IMG/VR virus record: IMGVR_UViG_3300045283_000065
Coordinates: 1 to 45,621 of that record
From: a virus
Strand: one strand, 5' to 3'
Length of the DNA: 45,621 nucleotides
Shown: positions 29,742-36,557 of the stretch, in pieces
Numbering within the stretch: the first letter of the stretch is position 1
How the letters are laid out: the number at the start of each line of letters is the position of its first letter
The notes under the pieces: model-generated
What the model was told of the DNA's origin: nothing
What the model saw: the letters and a program-made list of their open reading frames with translations, nothing else
Databases searched by the model: none
Position numbers and translations under genes: made by a program

Positions 29742-29926
29742 AACGAGAGAGCCCTGAGTGGCCAAAGTTAACGGTCCCGTGCCCGGATGAGATCGCGGGC
29801 GATTTATTGCGGTATTGGGATTGGATACTCACGCCCCGGGAAGGGGAATGGGTCCACCCGGAGGATAAGAAAAGCCAAAAGAAGTATCGCGCTGCAATCA
29901 AAGTGTTACTGGAATTTTTCGAATAA
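29738..29926 (+). CDS. Small hypothetical protein (62 residues)
   Basis: MKRESPEWPKLTVPCPDEIA... mixes Trp, charged and basic residues and ends in a helix (YRAAIKVLLEFFE). Start overlaps the previous stop by 4 bp. No family is recognised. Confidence 0.5.
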   Translation: MKRESPEWPKLTVPCPDEIAGDLLRYWDWILTPREGEWVHPEDKKSQKKYRAAIKVLLEFFE

Positions 29927-29940
29927 CAGGAGATGAACAG

Positions 29941-30216
29941 ATGCTCTACGATCCGAAATGGGAACAGAAGAACACGCTCCTAGGGTTGATAGCTTGGCTA
30001 GAAACGCAAGACCCGGATACGCACTATGACTACATTGATGCCTCTAACTGCGTCGTGGCCAACTATCTCAAGTTCCTCAACGTAACGCCATTCGATCTTG
30101 ACCCGATACAATTGAGCGCACTACACCCGCACCTTAACATAATAGCCCACGACTACCAATACCCCGGAGACTGGACGTATGGGGGCGCACTTGCGCGCGC
30201 ACGGGCGGTGCTATGA
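29941..30216 (+). CDS. Hypothetical protein (91 residues)
   Basis: MLYDPKWEQKNTLLGLIAWL..., with DYIDASNCVVANYLKFLNVTP and WTYGGALARARAVL, is mainly helical and Tyr-rich. AGGAGATGAACAG lies ahead of ATG. Similar small proteins of unknown role occur in many phages. Confidence 0.6.
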   Translation: MLYDPKWEQKNTLLGLIAWLETQDPDTHYDYIDASNCVVANYLKFLNVTPFDLDPIQLSALHPHLNIIAHDYQYPGDWTYGGALARARAVL

Positions 30217-30311
30217 CTTGGTTCCTTGGGGGCACCGTCGCCCTGACCATCGTGGGGATTTTGATCTTTGCCGCATTCTGGATAGCGCGCGGCTACAACC
30301 ATCCGATCTGA
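30213..30311 (+). CDS. Very small membrane protein (32 residues)
   Basis: MTWFLGGTVALTIVGILIFA... has one transmembrane helix and a short basic end. Start overlaps the previous stop (ATGA). Similar membrane mini-proteins recur in this early block at 21898, 22007 and 30755. Confidence 0.5.
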   Translation: MTWFLGGTVALTIVGILIFAAFWIARGYNHPI

Positions 30312-30312
30312 C

Positions 30313-30417
30313 ATGGGCCTTCTCCGCACCGACAACGGCAACGCGCTTGGCGCTGGATACGTGAACGCGCGCTATGCGACGGTCGATCGTGGTGCGCTTT
30401 GGTTTTGGGCAATCTAA
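30313..30417 (+). CDS. Very small protein (34 residues)
   Basis: MGLLRTDNGNALGAGYVNAR... lies one base after the previous stop. It is a mixed hydrophilic peptide, ends with WFWAI, and is followed by the AGGAGG of the next gene. Low complexity and no family; supported mainly by tight spacing. Confidence 0.4.
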   Translation: MGLLRTDNGNALGAGYVNARYATVDRGALWFWAI

Positions 30418-30430
30418 CAGGAGGTATCAA

Positions 30431-30556
30431 ATGCTCTGGCACATGATGAGAATGGCTGCCATTGCCCGTCATCGGGCGGTATGGATCGCGGAGGGAGCTA
30501 AGCCGGAAACGTGGCCCGCGCATATGGCACTAATACGGGCCGTCTATGGATACTGA
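30431..30556 (+). CDS. Small basic protein (41 residues)
   Basis: AGGAGG stands seven bases before ATG 30431. MLWHMMRMAAIARHRAVWIA... is helical and basic. No family is recognised. Confidence 0.5.
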   Translation: MLWHMMRMAAIARHRAVWIAEGAKPETWPAHMALIRAVYGY

Positions 30557-30571
30557 GTAGCGGGGAGCCCA

Positions 30572-30712
30572 TTGGAGACTGCACTGCTGCAAAGGGTCAG
30601 GCAGGTCGCAAAGCGTGCGCTAGATGACACGGCCGCCTCATCCCCTTTGTCAAAGGGACCGGGGCCGCTGGCGAGGCTTGGAAGTGCGATCATAAAACGA
30701 GGCGTCCAGTAG
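30572..30712 (+). CDS. Possible small protein with TTG start (46 residues)
   Basis: GGGGAG precedes TTG 30572. The frame reads (M)ETALLQRVRQVAKRALDDT... and ends TAG at 30710-30712, about 43 bp before the next gene. Composition looks coding, but the non-ATG start makes it tentative. Confidence 0.35.
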   Translation: METALLQRVRQVAKRALDDTAASSPLSKGPGPLARLGSAIIKRGVQ

Positions 30713-30754
30713 CAACGCCTACCAGTGGGTTCCACCACTACTCAGGAGAGCGAA

Positions 30755-30871
30755 ATGACCAAGCCCGATCCTTTCTTTCTCCTCTTTCTTATCTATTGCG
30801 TTGCAGGGCCGTTAGCGCTGCTAGGTCTTCTGGTCGCCCATTGGCTGGGCATCCCTGGGTATGGAAACTGA
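30755..30871 (+). CDS. Very small membrane protein (38 residues)
   Basis: CAGGAGAGCGAA precedes ATG 30755. MTKPDPFFLLFLIYCVAGPL... then LGLLVAHWLG forms one or two hydrophobic segments. Its stop is one base before the next gene. Confidence 0.5.
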   Translation: MTKPDPFFLLFLIYCVAGPLALLGLLVAHWLGIPGYGN

Positions 30872-30872
30872 C

Positions 30873-31166
30873 ATGACCGAGCCCGTCGTCTACACCGTGA
30901 CCCAATTCTGCGCAATGATGCAGTTTTCTCGCGACACGTTCGAAGGCTTGGTGAGGCGCGGAGAGCTGGCCGCATTCAAGGTCGGTCGCCGTACGTATGT
31001 GGCGAAGGAGGAGGCCGAGAGATGGTTTCGCGAAACACGGCTGGCGTCCCATATCCCGTCCCATATTCAGACCCACGGTTCTGGCCTAAAGCCAGCGGTG
31101 CCGAGCGGCAAGCGGCGGAGGCAAGCCGTTGCAAAGACTGGCACAAATACCCAATCAGCGGTCTAG
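30873..31166 (+). CDS. Excisionase/MerR-like HTH protein (97 residues)
   Basis: Residues 1-55 form the HTH_17/Xis-type motif: VVYTVTQFCAMMQFSRDTFE, then GLVRRGELAAFKVGRRTYVA, KEEAERWF. Such winged-helix proteins bind att sites or promoters. A basic low-complexity tail follows. Start at 30873; ATG 30861 gives four more residues. No integrase accompanies it, so it may act as a transcription factor. Confidence 0.75.
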   Translation: MTEPVVYTVTQFCAMMQFSRDTFEGLVRRGELAAFKVGRRTYVAKEEAERWFRETRLASHIPSHIQTHGSGLKPAVPSGKRRRQAVAKTGTNTQSAV

Positions 31167-31285
31167 GGCGGCAATGAGCGGCACAACTGAAAGGGATAGG
31201 TTATCCTGGACTGGCGTTAATATCATTGAAGAATTTGGCGCTTTTCCATCCTGCCCATACTCAGTCCCATATTGGAGTAGAAGCC

Positions 31286-31729
31286 ATGACCGAAACCGGC
31301 CCGCCTGACGATTACCCCCGCCACCTGAAAGAGGCGGCCCATGAGGTGCTATCCACGACCGACAATCTTGTTAGGCGACTGTGTGCCGCGTGTGCCATTG
31401 ACACTACTGAAGCGATGTACGAGGCGGCAAAGGAGATCGAGCGGCAACAAGCCGACATAGACAAGCTACTGGCAGAGAGGCAGGGATGGCTGGACGAGGT
31501 CGAGCGGCATCAGGGGGTCCGCAAAGTTGTAGAGATTGAGAACGATGAGTTGCGTGCTTGTAACGGTAGCCTGCGGGCCGAGGTCGAGCGGCTTCGGGCG
31601 GTACTAAAAGGCGTTATAGACGACATACATGACTACGAACGGGTTAACAATCTGGCACCCAATCCGCCCCGAATGGAATGCTGGGACAGCGTTGCGAGAG
31701 CCCGCGCTGCCCTGGAGGACAGGCCATGA
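31286..31729 (+). CDS. Coiled-coil protein 1 of cassette (147 residues)
   Basis: Start at ATG 31286 after GGAGTAGAAGCC. MTETGPPDDYPRHLKEAAHE... is helical; VIDDIHDYE and several heptads (LRAEVERLRAVL) lie in the second half. The last 15 residues resemble those of the next two proteins (ARARAALEDRP-like). First of four tandem genes sharing a DNA word. Confidence 0.65.
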   Translation: MTETGPPDDYPRHLKEAAHEVLSTTDNLVRRLCAACAIDTTEAMYEAAKEIERQQADIDKLLAERQGWLDEVERHQGVRKVVEIENDELRACNGSLRAEVERLRAVLKGVIDDIHDYERVNNLAPNPPRMECWDSVARARAALEDRP

Positions 31730-32037
31730 CCAGAGAGCCTGTTCCAAGCTACGAAGCCCAGCAACTTCAAGATGAACGCAACAACGCCTGGGAGAGAATC
31801 AAGGAACTGCGCGCCGAGGTCGAGAGGCTGCAGTTGCTCTTGGAGGCGAAGACGACGCCGGGATATGAGTTGTTGGCTGACGAGGCAGTTGAACTGCGCG
31901 CCGAGATTGAGCGGCTGAAGGCATTGTTGGGAAAACTGCGCTGGAAATCCATTGACAAAGACAACATGGAGTTCCGTTGCGATATCACTTGCTACGTCAT
32001 GGATGAGATACGCGCCGCCCTGAAGGACAAGCCATGA
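31726..32037 (+). CDS. Coiled-coil protein 2 of cassette (103 residues)
   Basis: ATGA overlap with the previous gene. Two heptad blocks (LRAEVERLQLLLEAK and LRAEIERLKALLG), a short cysteine-containing segment and an end like its neighbours (EIRAALKDKP). It probably arose by duplication. Confidence 0.65.
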   Translation: MTREPVPSYEAQQLQDERNNAWERIKELRAEVERLQLLLEAKTTPGYELLADEAVELRAEIERLKALLGKLRWKSIDKDNMEFRCDITCYVMDEIRAALKDKP

Positions 32038-32246
32038 CCGATTACCGAGAACTTAGAACGCGGTCGGAAAACCACCGCTGTGCGTGGTGTGACTTGGGCG
32101 ATGAAATGGTTGTCGAGATTGAGCGGCTGAAGGCGTGCCGCGCAGAGCTTGAGTACATCGTCGTTTATTTTGAAGGCGGAATCATGCCGCTTGATTTGCG
32201 TGATTGGCTACGCCGCGCTTATGCCGCCCTGGAGCCGAAGCAATGA
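32034..32246 (+). CDS. Coiled-coil protein 3 of cassette (70 residues)
   Basis: Starts MTDYRELRTRSENHRCAWC... with a CxxC-like HRCAWC, then VVEIERLKACRAELEYI and a C-terminus (LRRAYAALEPKQ) like the others. ATGA overlaps at both ends. Function unknown. Confidence 0.65.
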   Translation: MTDYRELRTRSENHRCAWCDLGDEMVVEIERLKACRAELEYIVVYFEGGIMPLDLRDWLRRAYAALEPKQ

Positions 32247-32407
32247 CCCTATTTCCTGCTTGCATGATGCCGGACGGTGCCGAACCGTGCGAGGCCTTTC
32301 AGGAATTGCAGGCCGAGGTCGAGCGGCTGACAGCGCGGGTCAAGGAGTTAGAGAGGGAGTTGTTGGCCGCATATGAAGACGGTCAATATTATCGGGACCG
32401 TAGTTGA
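32243..32407 (+). CDS. Coiled-coil protein 4 of cassette (54 residues)
   Basis: MTLFPACMMPDGAEPCEAFQ... then LQAEVERLTARVKELEREL; ends QYYRDRS before a minus gene that ends one base later. It closes the plus-strand early block. Confidence 0.6.
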   Translation: MTLFPACMMPDGAEPCEAFQELQAEVERLTARVKELERELLAAYEDGQYYRDRS

Positions 32408-32408
32408 G

Positions 32409-32753
32409 CTACCCCTTCCCAAGCTGGGCATATCCGCAGATATCGTCCCAATGGTCCGCATATGATGGATCGCCGCAGCCAATTCGCACAATCTTCATCA
32501 AAATAAGGTCAAGGGCCTCCTGTTGCCCTGGTGTCATATCCTTATCCCAATTCGGAGCCCGACGTATAATTCGCTTAAGCTCTTGGGTTAGGGCCGATTG
32601 ATAGAGGTAGTTACCGTGCGTCCTCTCTCGCTCGTTCAGCAGGTAGCGGACACTTGCATGGCCAGACCATAATGATTGACCATTGTCCGTGGGGAGTTCC
32701 GTGCAGTCCTCCGGTAATGTCTGAAGGACACCAGCCAAGTTTGCAGTGGTCAT
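32409..32753 (-). CDS. DUF6378-like protein (114 residues)
   Basis: GGAGAGGTAG precedes ATG. MTTANLAGVLQTLPEDCTEL..., then RERTHGNYLYQSALTQELKR, DLILMKIVRI, DPSYADHWDDICGYAQLGK: the last part matches the DUF6378 signature ('dMl..Kl.Ri......D.w.DiaGYa.L'). These are phage proteins perhaps linked to nucleotide or MazG-like metabolism. Convergent end with the coiled-coil cassette. Confidence 0.75.
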   Translation of the reverse strand: MTTANLAGVLQTLPEDCTELPTDNGQSLWSGHASVRYLLNERERTHGNYLYQSALTQELKRIIRRAPNWDKDMTPGQQEALDLILMKIVRIGCGDPSYADHWDDICGYAQLGKG

Positions 32754-32805
32754 CTACCTCTCCATGCCTGACATACTTTACGAGTTCATCTATCCGAGGA
32801 TGCAT
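32611..32805 (-). CDS. Small protein overlapping its neighbours (64 residues)
   Basis: Starts at ATG 32805 within the end of the protease-like gene. MHPRIDELVKYVRHGEVDD... then CKLGWCPSDITGGLHGTPHG, WSIIMVWPCKC resembles a small phage family with closing 'HG.WS.LM.WPC.C'. It overlaps the DUF6378 gene by 143 bp in another frame, so only one may be right in part; the motif argues for both. Confidence 0.45.
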   Translation of the reverse strand: MHPRIDELVKYVRHGEVDDHCKLGWCPSDITGGLHGTPHGQWSIIMVWPCKCPLPAERAREDAR

Positions 32806-33128
32806 TTTGCCATCCACGAGGCTAGTTTCTGATTCGCCATCAGAATGTTGGTATCCCATGTTGCGATCTTGGAGACGGCATCCTCCTCAAAGGCGGGATT
32901 TATCTCAGCCTTGTCCCATATGGCATGTAGTAATTCGTGCTTAACGGTGTCTAATGCTTGTGTCCGAGTATCGTGGTCTCGCTTTAGACGGATGACCCCC
33001 CCGTAAGTTGTCCGGGCGTATTCTCCATGCGAGTTACTCTTGTCTACCTTGGGGACAATCTTTATATGAATCTCGTATGGTCCAACCATTACAACGGGCG
33101 GCAAATTAGCGAAGTAGTTAGGCATCAC
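32790..33128 (-). CDS. HExxH metalloprotease-like protein (112 residues)
   Basis: MMPNYFANLPPVVMVGPYEI..., basic middle, then DTVKHELLHAIWDKAEI with the HELLH zinc motif and a following Glu. Similar phage proteins are annotated as ImmA/IrrE- or SprT-like. It could cleave a repressor or process a host factor, or use the fold structurally. Coupled by ATGA to the exonuclease gene. Confidence 0.7.
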   Translation of the reverse strand: MMPNYFANLPPVVMVGPYEIHIKIVPKVDKSNSHGEYARTTYGGVIRLKRDHDTRTQALDTVKHELLHAIWDKAEINPAFEEDAVSKIATWDTNILMANQKLASWMAKCILG

Positions 33129-33868
33129 GCCACCCTTATGAGGGGACCATTAGCGGACCATGTGCCGCAATCCATGCAGTGCATACGCTGGCGCTTGCCG
33201 GTCCTGGTGAAGAGGTGGCCGCGATATTGGACGTTGGGGGATAGGCAGGTAGGGCAGCAATGACTCTGGCGAGAGATGTGGTTCATCTTTGGATGGGACG
33301 CGCTCCAGGCGCGCAAGTGAAGATATATCCGCTCCAAGAGGGCAACGTCCTGACAGTTATAGCGGCGCATAATGGCCCAGGATTTGGGGTCTCCCGCCAT
33401 ACAACCAAACCAAAGGTGCTTACCCGTGTGAGGAAGTTTCCGGCCGACCCCAAGATAGTGACCAAGCTCATCCAGTTTGTTGCTGTCAAACTGGAAGTGC
33501 CGCCGGGCCATCTTCAGGGTGTCAACCGTCTTGTATGGCGATGGTGGCCCCAGCCGGTATTTAGCAAATCGCGCGTTCGCTTTCCTGATGTCGAATCGGT
33601 CCCCGTTGTGCGCAATGACAACATCAGCTTCATCCATGACCCGCCATAGTTCCTTTACTAGATGCAGATCGTTGATTTTGGCGTTCTGGTAGCCGGGGAA
33701 ATCGGGGAGGGATATGCAGCGGATGGCTTTAGAGCCCTGCCATTTATAGGCAAAGCTCAGGAAGAACCAGGGTTGAATTACCTCGATGACGTTCTGCTCC
33801 CAGATACCCCAGGTATATCCGAGGTTTGGGGCATTCTCCGTATCAAACAATAGAACCCTTGGCTTCAA
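33125..33868 (-). CDS. RNase H-like 3'-5' exonuclease with C-terminal zinc ribbon (247 residues)
   Basis: DEDD-type motifs: VLLFDTENAP (motif I), VVIAHNGDRFDIRKANARF (motif II), RRYNCQDVALLERIY (motif III). The last 60 residues have Cys pairs (HCCPTCLSPN, HCMDCGTWS) of a zinc ribbon. Resembles YprB-type exonucleases. Likely processes nucleic acid ends; it is the largest enzyme of DNA metabolism in the window. Confidence 0.8.
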   Translation of the reverse strand: MKPRVLLFDTENAPNLGYTWGIWEQNVIEVIQPWFFLSFAYKWQGSKAIRCISLPDFPGYQNAKINDLHLVKELWRVMDEADVVIAHNGDRFDIRKANARFAKYRLGPPSPYKTVDTLKMARRHFQFDSNKLDELGHYLGVGRKLPHTGKHLWFGCMAGDPKSWAIMRRYNCQDVALLERIYLHLRAWSASHPKMNHISRQSHCCPTCLSPNVQYRGHLFTRTGKRQRMHCMDCGTWSANGPLIRVA

Positions 33869-34050
33869 AGGGGATCACCAAGTTCGAACCGGCAACCCAT
33901 TTCTATCATGGTAGCGTTGGGGATTGGGGGCTGGTTCATGAGCTTGATAAGTTGCTTGAAACATTCCTGGGCGTCCTTGACTACCACGCGATCCGTCTGG
34001 GGCTCAATGTCACCCACGAAGAGGACTGTCAGAAACAGAAGGGTTTTCAA
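33865..34050 (-). CDS. Small secreted-type protein (61 residues)
   Basis: TTG 34050, with GGAGG six bases before it and TTGA overlap with the previous stop, is preferred over ATG 34074. The N-terminus has a hydrophobic signal (MKTLLFLTVLFVG) followed by a hydrophilic part with two Cys. Coupled with the neighbouring secreted Cys-rich protein. Confidence 0.55.
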   Translation of the reverse strand: MKTLLFLTVLFVGDIEPQTDRVVVKDAQECFKQLIKLMNQPPIPNATMIEMGCRFELGDPL

Positions 34051-34424
34051 TTTCCACCTCCATGCACGAAACATGCAACAATCCCTCCGATAACGCAGCC
34101 GTGCGCGCGATGGTCGGGGCTCTCCCTGGGGTCTTCTTGGTTCGACTCGACTATCGCTTGATCCACCCGATACCAGGTGTCGGGAGAGTTCTCGAAACGG
34201 GCAAACATCTGTCCGCCGCGCATTTCGGTCTCGATCACCGGGGAACAGTCAGTCCTGCGGCAGCACGATTGAGTGCGATGGCCAATGCCAACGAACTGCC
34301 CCTTTGGGCGTTGCCACTTGCTGTAGAACTCGCCAGAGGCCCCTAGCTGGGCGTGGTCATGCCCCTGGATTGGAACCAAGATAACCAGAGCCACCCCAGC
34401 CAATGCGGCTAGGAATTGATGCAT
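34047..34424 (-). CDS. Secreted Cys-rich protein (125 residues)
   Basis: Signal-like N-terminus (MHQFLAALAGVALVILVPIQG), then FYSKWQRP, then SCCRRTDCSPVIE, later HGCVIGGIVACFVHGGGN: six or more Cys in a pattern ('SCCn..DC.pv ... C...CF') seen in alphaproteobacterial periplasmic proteins and phages. Function unknown; probably periplasmic, disulphide bonded. GGGATACCCCTT precedes ATG. Confidence 0.65.
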   Translation of the reverse strand: MHQFLAALAGVALVILVPIQGHDHAQLGASGEFYSKWQRPKGQFVGIGHRTQSCCRRTDCSPVIETEMRGGQMFARFENSPDTWYRVDQAIVESNQEDPRESPDHRAHGCVIGGIVACFVHGGGN

Positions 34425-34432
34425 AAGGGGTA

Positions 34433-34461
34433 TCCCTACCCCACATATGGGGGCGCGTCAA
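34433..34461 (-). promoter_or_regulatory. Candidate minus-strand promoter
   Basis: TTGACG (34461-34456), 17-bp spacer, TAGGGA (34438-34433). The spacer contains the palindrome CCCCCATATGTGGGG. It may start an internal transcript for 34424-32409. The -10 is weak. Confidence 0.3.
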
Positions 34462-34474
34462 CAAATTTCTTTAT

Positions 34475-34696
34475 TTAATGCCAGTTGGGGAGGCTAACAT
34501 GAGGAGCCCCACCCCCGCCCCCAATCATGCCGAGTAGGAAGTAGATGATGGCAAAGATGGCAATGACAATCACCACCCACCACAGCCAACCCTTGAACGG
34601 CTCTGGAATGGGAGAGATGCTCACAACATAGAGCAAAAGGCCGATAATGACGCCAACGATAAGTAGATATAGAAAGAGATTTACGAGGGCAGCCAT
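34475..34696 (-). CDS. Two-helix membrane protein, possible holin (73 residues)
   Basis: Two hydrophobic helices (VNLFLYLLIVGVIIGLLLYV and WLWWVVIVIAIFAIIYFLLG) separated by a short loop with Pro, and a Gly-rich end. This layout fits class II holins. AAAAGGAATTTTACAA before the ATG. In the lysis-module part of the late operon. Confidence 0.6.
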   Translation of the reverse strand: MAALVNLFLYLLIVGVIIGLLLYVVSISPIPEPFKGWLWWVVIVIAIFAIIYFLLGMIGGGGGAPHVSLPNWH

Positions 34697-34710
34697 TTGT
34701 AAAATTCCTT

Positions 34711-35295
34711 TTAGTGAAACCCAATGAATCGGACAGCAATGCTGACTAATAGCGCAATGATGGCAAACAACGCACTGACCGCCCAGATGCGCCCCTGGAG
34801 ATTGGCCTGGACGTTCTCAAGGGCTCCGATACGGGCTTGCTGAGAGGTCATGGTTATGGTGAGTTCGCGCCGTAGCGCATCGACGGTCGCCGTCCCTTCT
34901 TTGATCGTCCACATTAGGCCGGACAGATCAGACAGAGACTTGCGGAACTCGTTTTGTGCCTCGTTGCGGAGTTGCTGCGCGCCCTCGGCCTTGTCCACGG
35001 CCTTCTCGGCGGCGATCAGCGCGGCGTTGACCGCCTTCTCAGCAGCGGCAAGCGCGGCGGCAAGGCCGGTTTGCTGGGCCTCGTAGCGTTCTCGCAGTTG
35101 CAGCGATAGGTCGCTAAACCGCTGATTTATGAACTTCTCAAAGGTTGAAAAATTCCAGCTAGAGGACTCCGCAGGCAGCGTGACGCCGGGAGTGGTTGTT
35201 CGCCATACTTCCCGACTGGATCGCACGTCAGCAACGGCCCGCTTAAGTTCCTCTGCCGCCTCCCTTAATTCCGAAATACCGGTTGCCGTGGCCAT
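34711..35295 (-). CDS. Coiled-coil protein with C-terminal membrane anchor (194 residues)
   Basis: Residues 1-160 are helical with AAA-rich heptads (ALAAAEKAVNAALIAAEKAV, KAEGAQQLRNEAQNEF). Residues about 170-192 (WAVSALFAIIALLVSIAV) are a membrane helix. Similar proteins in marine and rhizobial phages are annotated as holin-associated or spanin-like. Directly after the holin-like gene by one base. Confidence 0.65.
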   Translation of the reverse strand: MATATGISELREAAEELKRAVADVRSSREVWRTTTPGVTLPAESSSWNFSTFEKFINQRFSDLSLQLRERYEAQQTGLAAALAAAEKAVNAALIAAEKAVDKAEGAQQLRNEAQNEFRKSLSDLSGLMWTIKEGTATVDALRRELTITMTSQQARIGALENVQANLQGRIWAVSALFAIIALLVSIAVRFIGFH

Positions 35296-35553
35296 TTAGT
35301 CTAGCTTTATGGTTTTCATGCCGGACACCGAGGCCGAGGCCGGGGTGATGGTTGGGGTCCACCACGTCTTGAGTACCCAAGTCACAATGCCCTGTAGGGC
35401 CTGGATGGCGAGGACAACCTGGGCCTGCTGCTCAAGCGGAAGATCAATTCCGGTCGTGAAGACCAGCACTGACGCAGCAAGCCCGACAAACTGCGTCCAA
35501 TTGATTTTGGACAGCCATGCTGACTTGGTTTCTATGCGGACAATTTCAGCCAT
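35296..35553 (-). CDS. Holin-like protein (85 residues)
   Basis: N-terminal cytoplasmic helix (SAWLSKINWTQFVGLAASVL), a membrane segment to about residue 36, then EQQAQVVLAIQALQGIVTWV as second amphipathic or membrane helix. This 'NWTQ' layout is frequent in holins of rhizobial phages. It probably forms membrane lesions to release or activate the endolysin. Confidence 0.65.
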   Translation of the reverse strand: MAEIVRIETKSAWLSKINWTQFVGLAASVLVFTTGIDLPLEQQAQVVLAIQALQGIVTWVLKTWWTPTITPASASVSGMKTIKLD

Positions 35554-35666
35554 TACTTGTCACCGGTTTCAAATTCGTCGAAGAAATAGACCCATATGAA
35601 CGCGAACAGGGCCACAGCGATAGGTAAGGCGAGGATCACTATCACGCCGACCCAAGAAGGTATCAA
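35553..35666 (-). CDS. Small membrane protein (37 residues)
   Basis: TTG 35666 overlaps the SH3 gene's TGA, and its TAA overlaps the next ATG. (M)IPSWVGVIVILALPIAVAL... has one membrane helix and an acidic tail (FDEFETGDK). Weak ribosome site, so it needs coupled translation. Confidence 0.55.
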   Translation of the reverse strand: MIPSWVGVIVILALPIAVALFAFIWVYFFDEFETGDK

Positions 35667-35980
35667 AAGACCCACGCCGCTATGGCCCAAATGACCATAA
35701 GGGCCAGCACCAGAAGGGCGATGATCCTACCCCCCATTGGCAGAACATAGGGTGGCCCAGGGTCGAGTGGGTCTAGGTCCGGTATCTTCGATGCCGTTAC
35801 ATAATCCTTGTAGAGATAGCCGGCCTTGAAGTTATACGTGACCCGCAGCCAGTTCCCTTCTCGACCTTCGATATTTACGGCAGTATCGTAGGGAAGCGTA
35901 GCTAATATCTCGGAACTGGTCTCGGGCTTTTTCCGAAGATGCAAGCCGCTTTTGGCATTAATTCGTCCAACCTCGATCAT
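35663..35980 (-). CDS. SH3b domain protein with C-terminal membrane anchor (105 residues)
   Basis: Residues 1-65 form a bacterial SH3 domain (GLHLRKKPETSSEILATLPY, EGREGNWLRVTYNFKAGYLY), then a Pro-rich linker and one helix (IIALLVLALMVIWAIAAWVF). It probably holds peptidoglycan near the inner membrane during lysis. Coupled to both neighbours. Confidence 0.75.
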   Translation of the reverse strand: MIEVGRINAKSGLHLRKKPETSSEILATLPYDTAVNIEGREGNWLRVTYNFKAGYLYKDYVTASKIPDLDPLDPGPPYVLPMGGRIIALLVLALMVIWAIAAWVF

Positions 35981-36552
35981 TGTGCAACTCTTTTCTCAAG
36001 AACGTCCGTTACTACCTTGCGAAGTAGTGGTTCAAGCTGTGCTGCGAGCGGCCCGATACCCGGCACAAGGCTAGCGCCAGACTGAATGGCTAGCCCCGGA
36101 ATGCCGCTCTGTACCGCTTGCAGGATCACGCCATCGATTCCAGCGCGCGTGGCGGGATCGGATATCTTGTCTTTGAGCTTCAACAGCACATCCACGCCAG
36201 GAATTGCACCGGGGGCAGAAGGCGCGGCAGTCTTGAGGCCGGTAAGGCCGATCTTCCCGAGGAAGAAGGCGATGATTCCGCCGAAGGCGGTCATAAGCCA
36301 CGACTTAATCTCGTCCAGTGTGCTTGCCGGAGGCAATGTAAGCTGTGGTGAAACAGTAACATCGGGTGCCGACACGTTGACCACAGGGGATGCCGCTTGG
36401 ACTTGCGGAGCCGGAGGCGCTTGCACCTGCGTCGGAGCAGCCTGCGGAGCAGAAGACGGTCGCGGTTTCGGGAACTGCGCATCCGCTGACCAGCAGACGG
36501 TACAAAACCCAACGACTAGAAACGTGGTTAGAAACCAATGAAATTGTCGCAT
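35977..36552 (-). CDS. Secreted, Pro-rich membrane protein in lysis module (191 residues)
   Basis: Start at ATG 36552 after AAAGGATAGG. Signal-like N-terminus (MRQFHWFLTTFLVVGFCTVC), then Pro/Ala/Val-rich region (APTQVQAPPAPQVQAASPVV), then helix WLMTAFGGIIAFFLGKIGLT and a helical C-terminus. It could bridge membranes like a spanin, though not of a known class. Confidence 0.55.
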   Translation of the reverse strand: MRQFHWFLTTFLVVGFCTVCWSADAQFPKPRPSSAPQAAPTQVQAPPAPQVQAASPVVNVSAPDVTVSPQLTLPPASTLDEIKSWLMTAFGGIIAFFLGKIGLTGLKTAAPSAPGAIPGVDVLLKLKDKISDPATRAGIDGVILQAVQSGIPGLAIQSGASLVPGIGPLAAQLEPLLRKVVTDVLEKRVAQ

Positions 36553-36557
36553 AAAAC

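Larger units (their letters stand above)
31493..32328 (+). repeat. Recurring 17-bp word in the coiled-coil cassette
   Basis: GCCGAGGTCGAGCGGCT or close variants occur at about 31493, 31577, 31813, 31900, 32112 and 32312, all in frame, encoding AE(V/I)ERL. It indicates shared ancestry or exchange among the four genes. Confidence 0.75.

Noticed and set aside
31174-31308. Plus-strand ORF of 44 codons before the coiled-coil cassette
   Set aside because: Overlaps the start of the first cassette gene out of frame and has a weak GGGCGG site.
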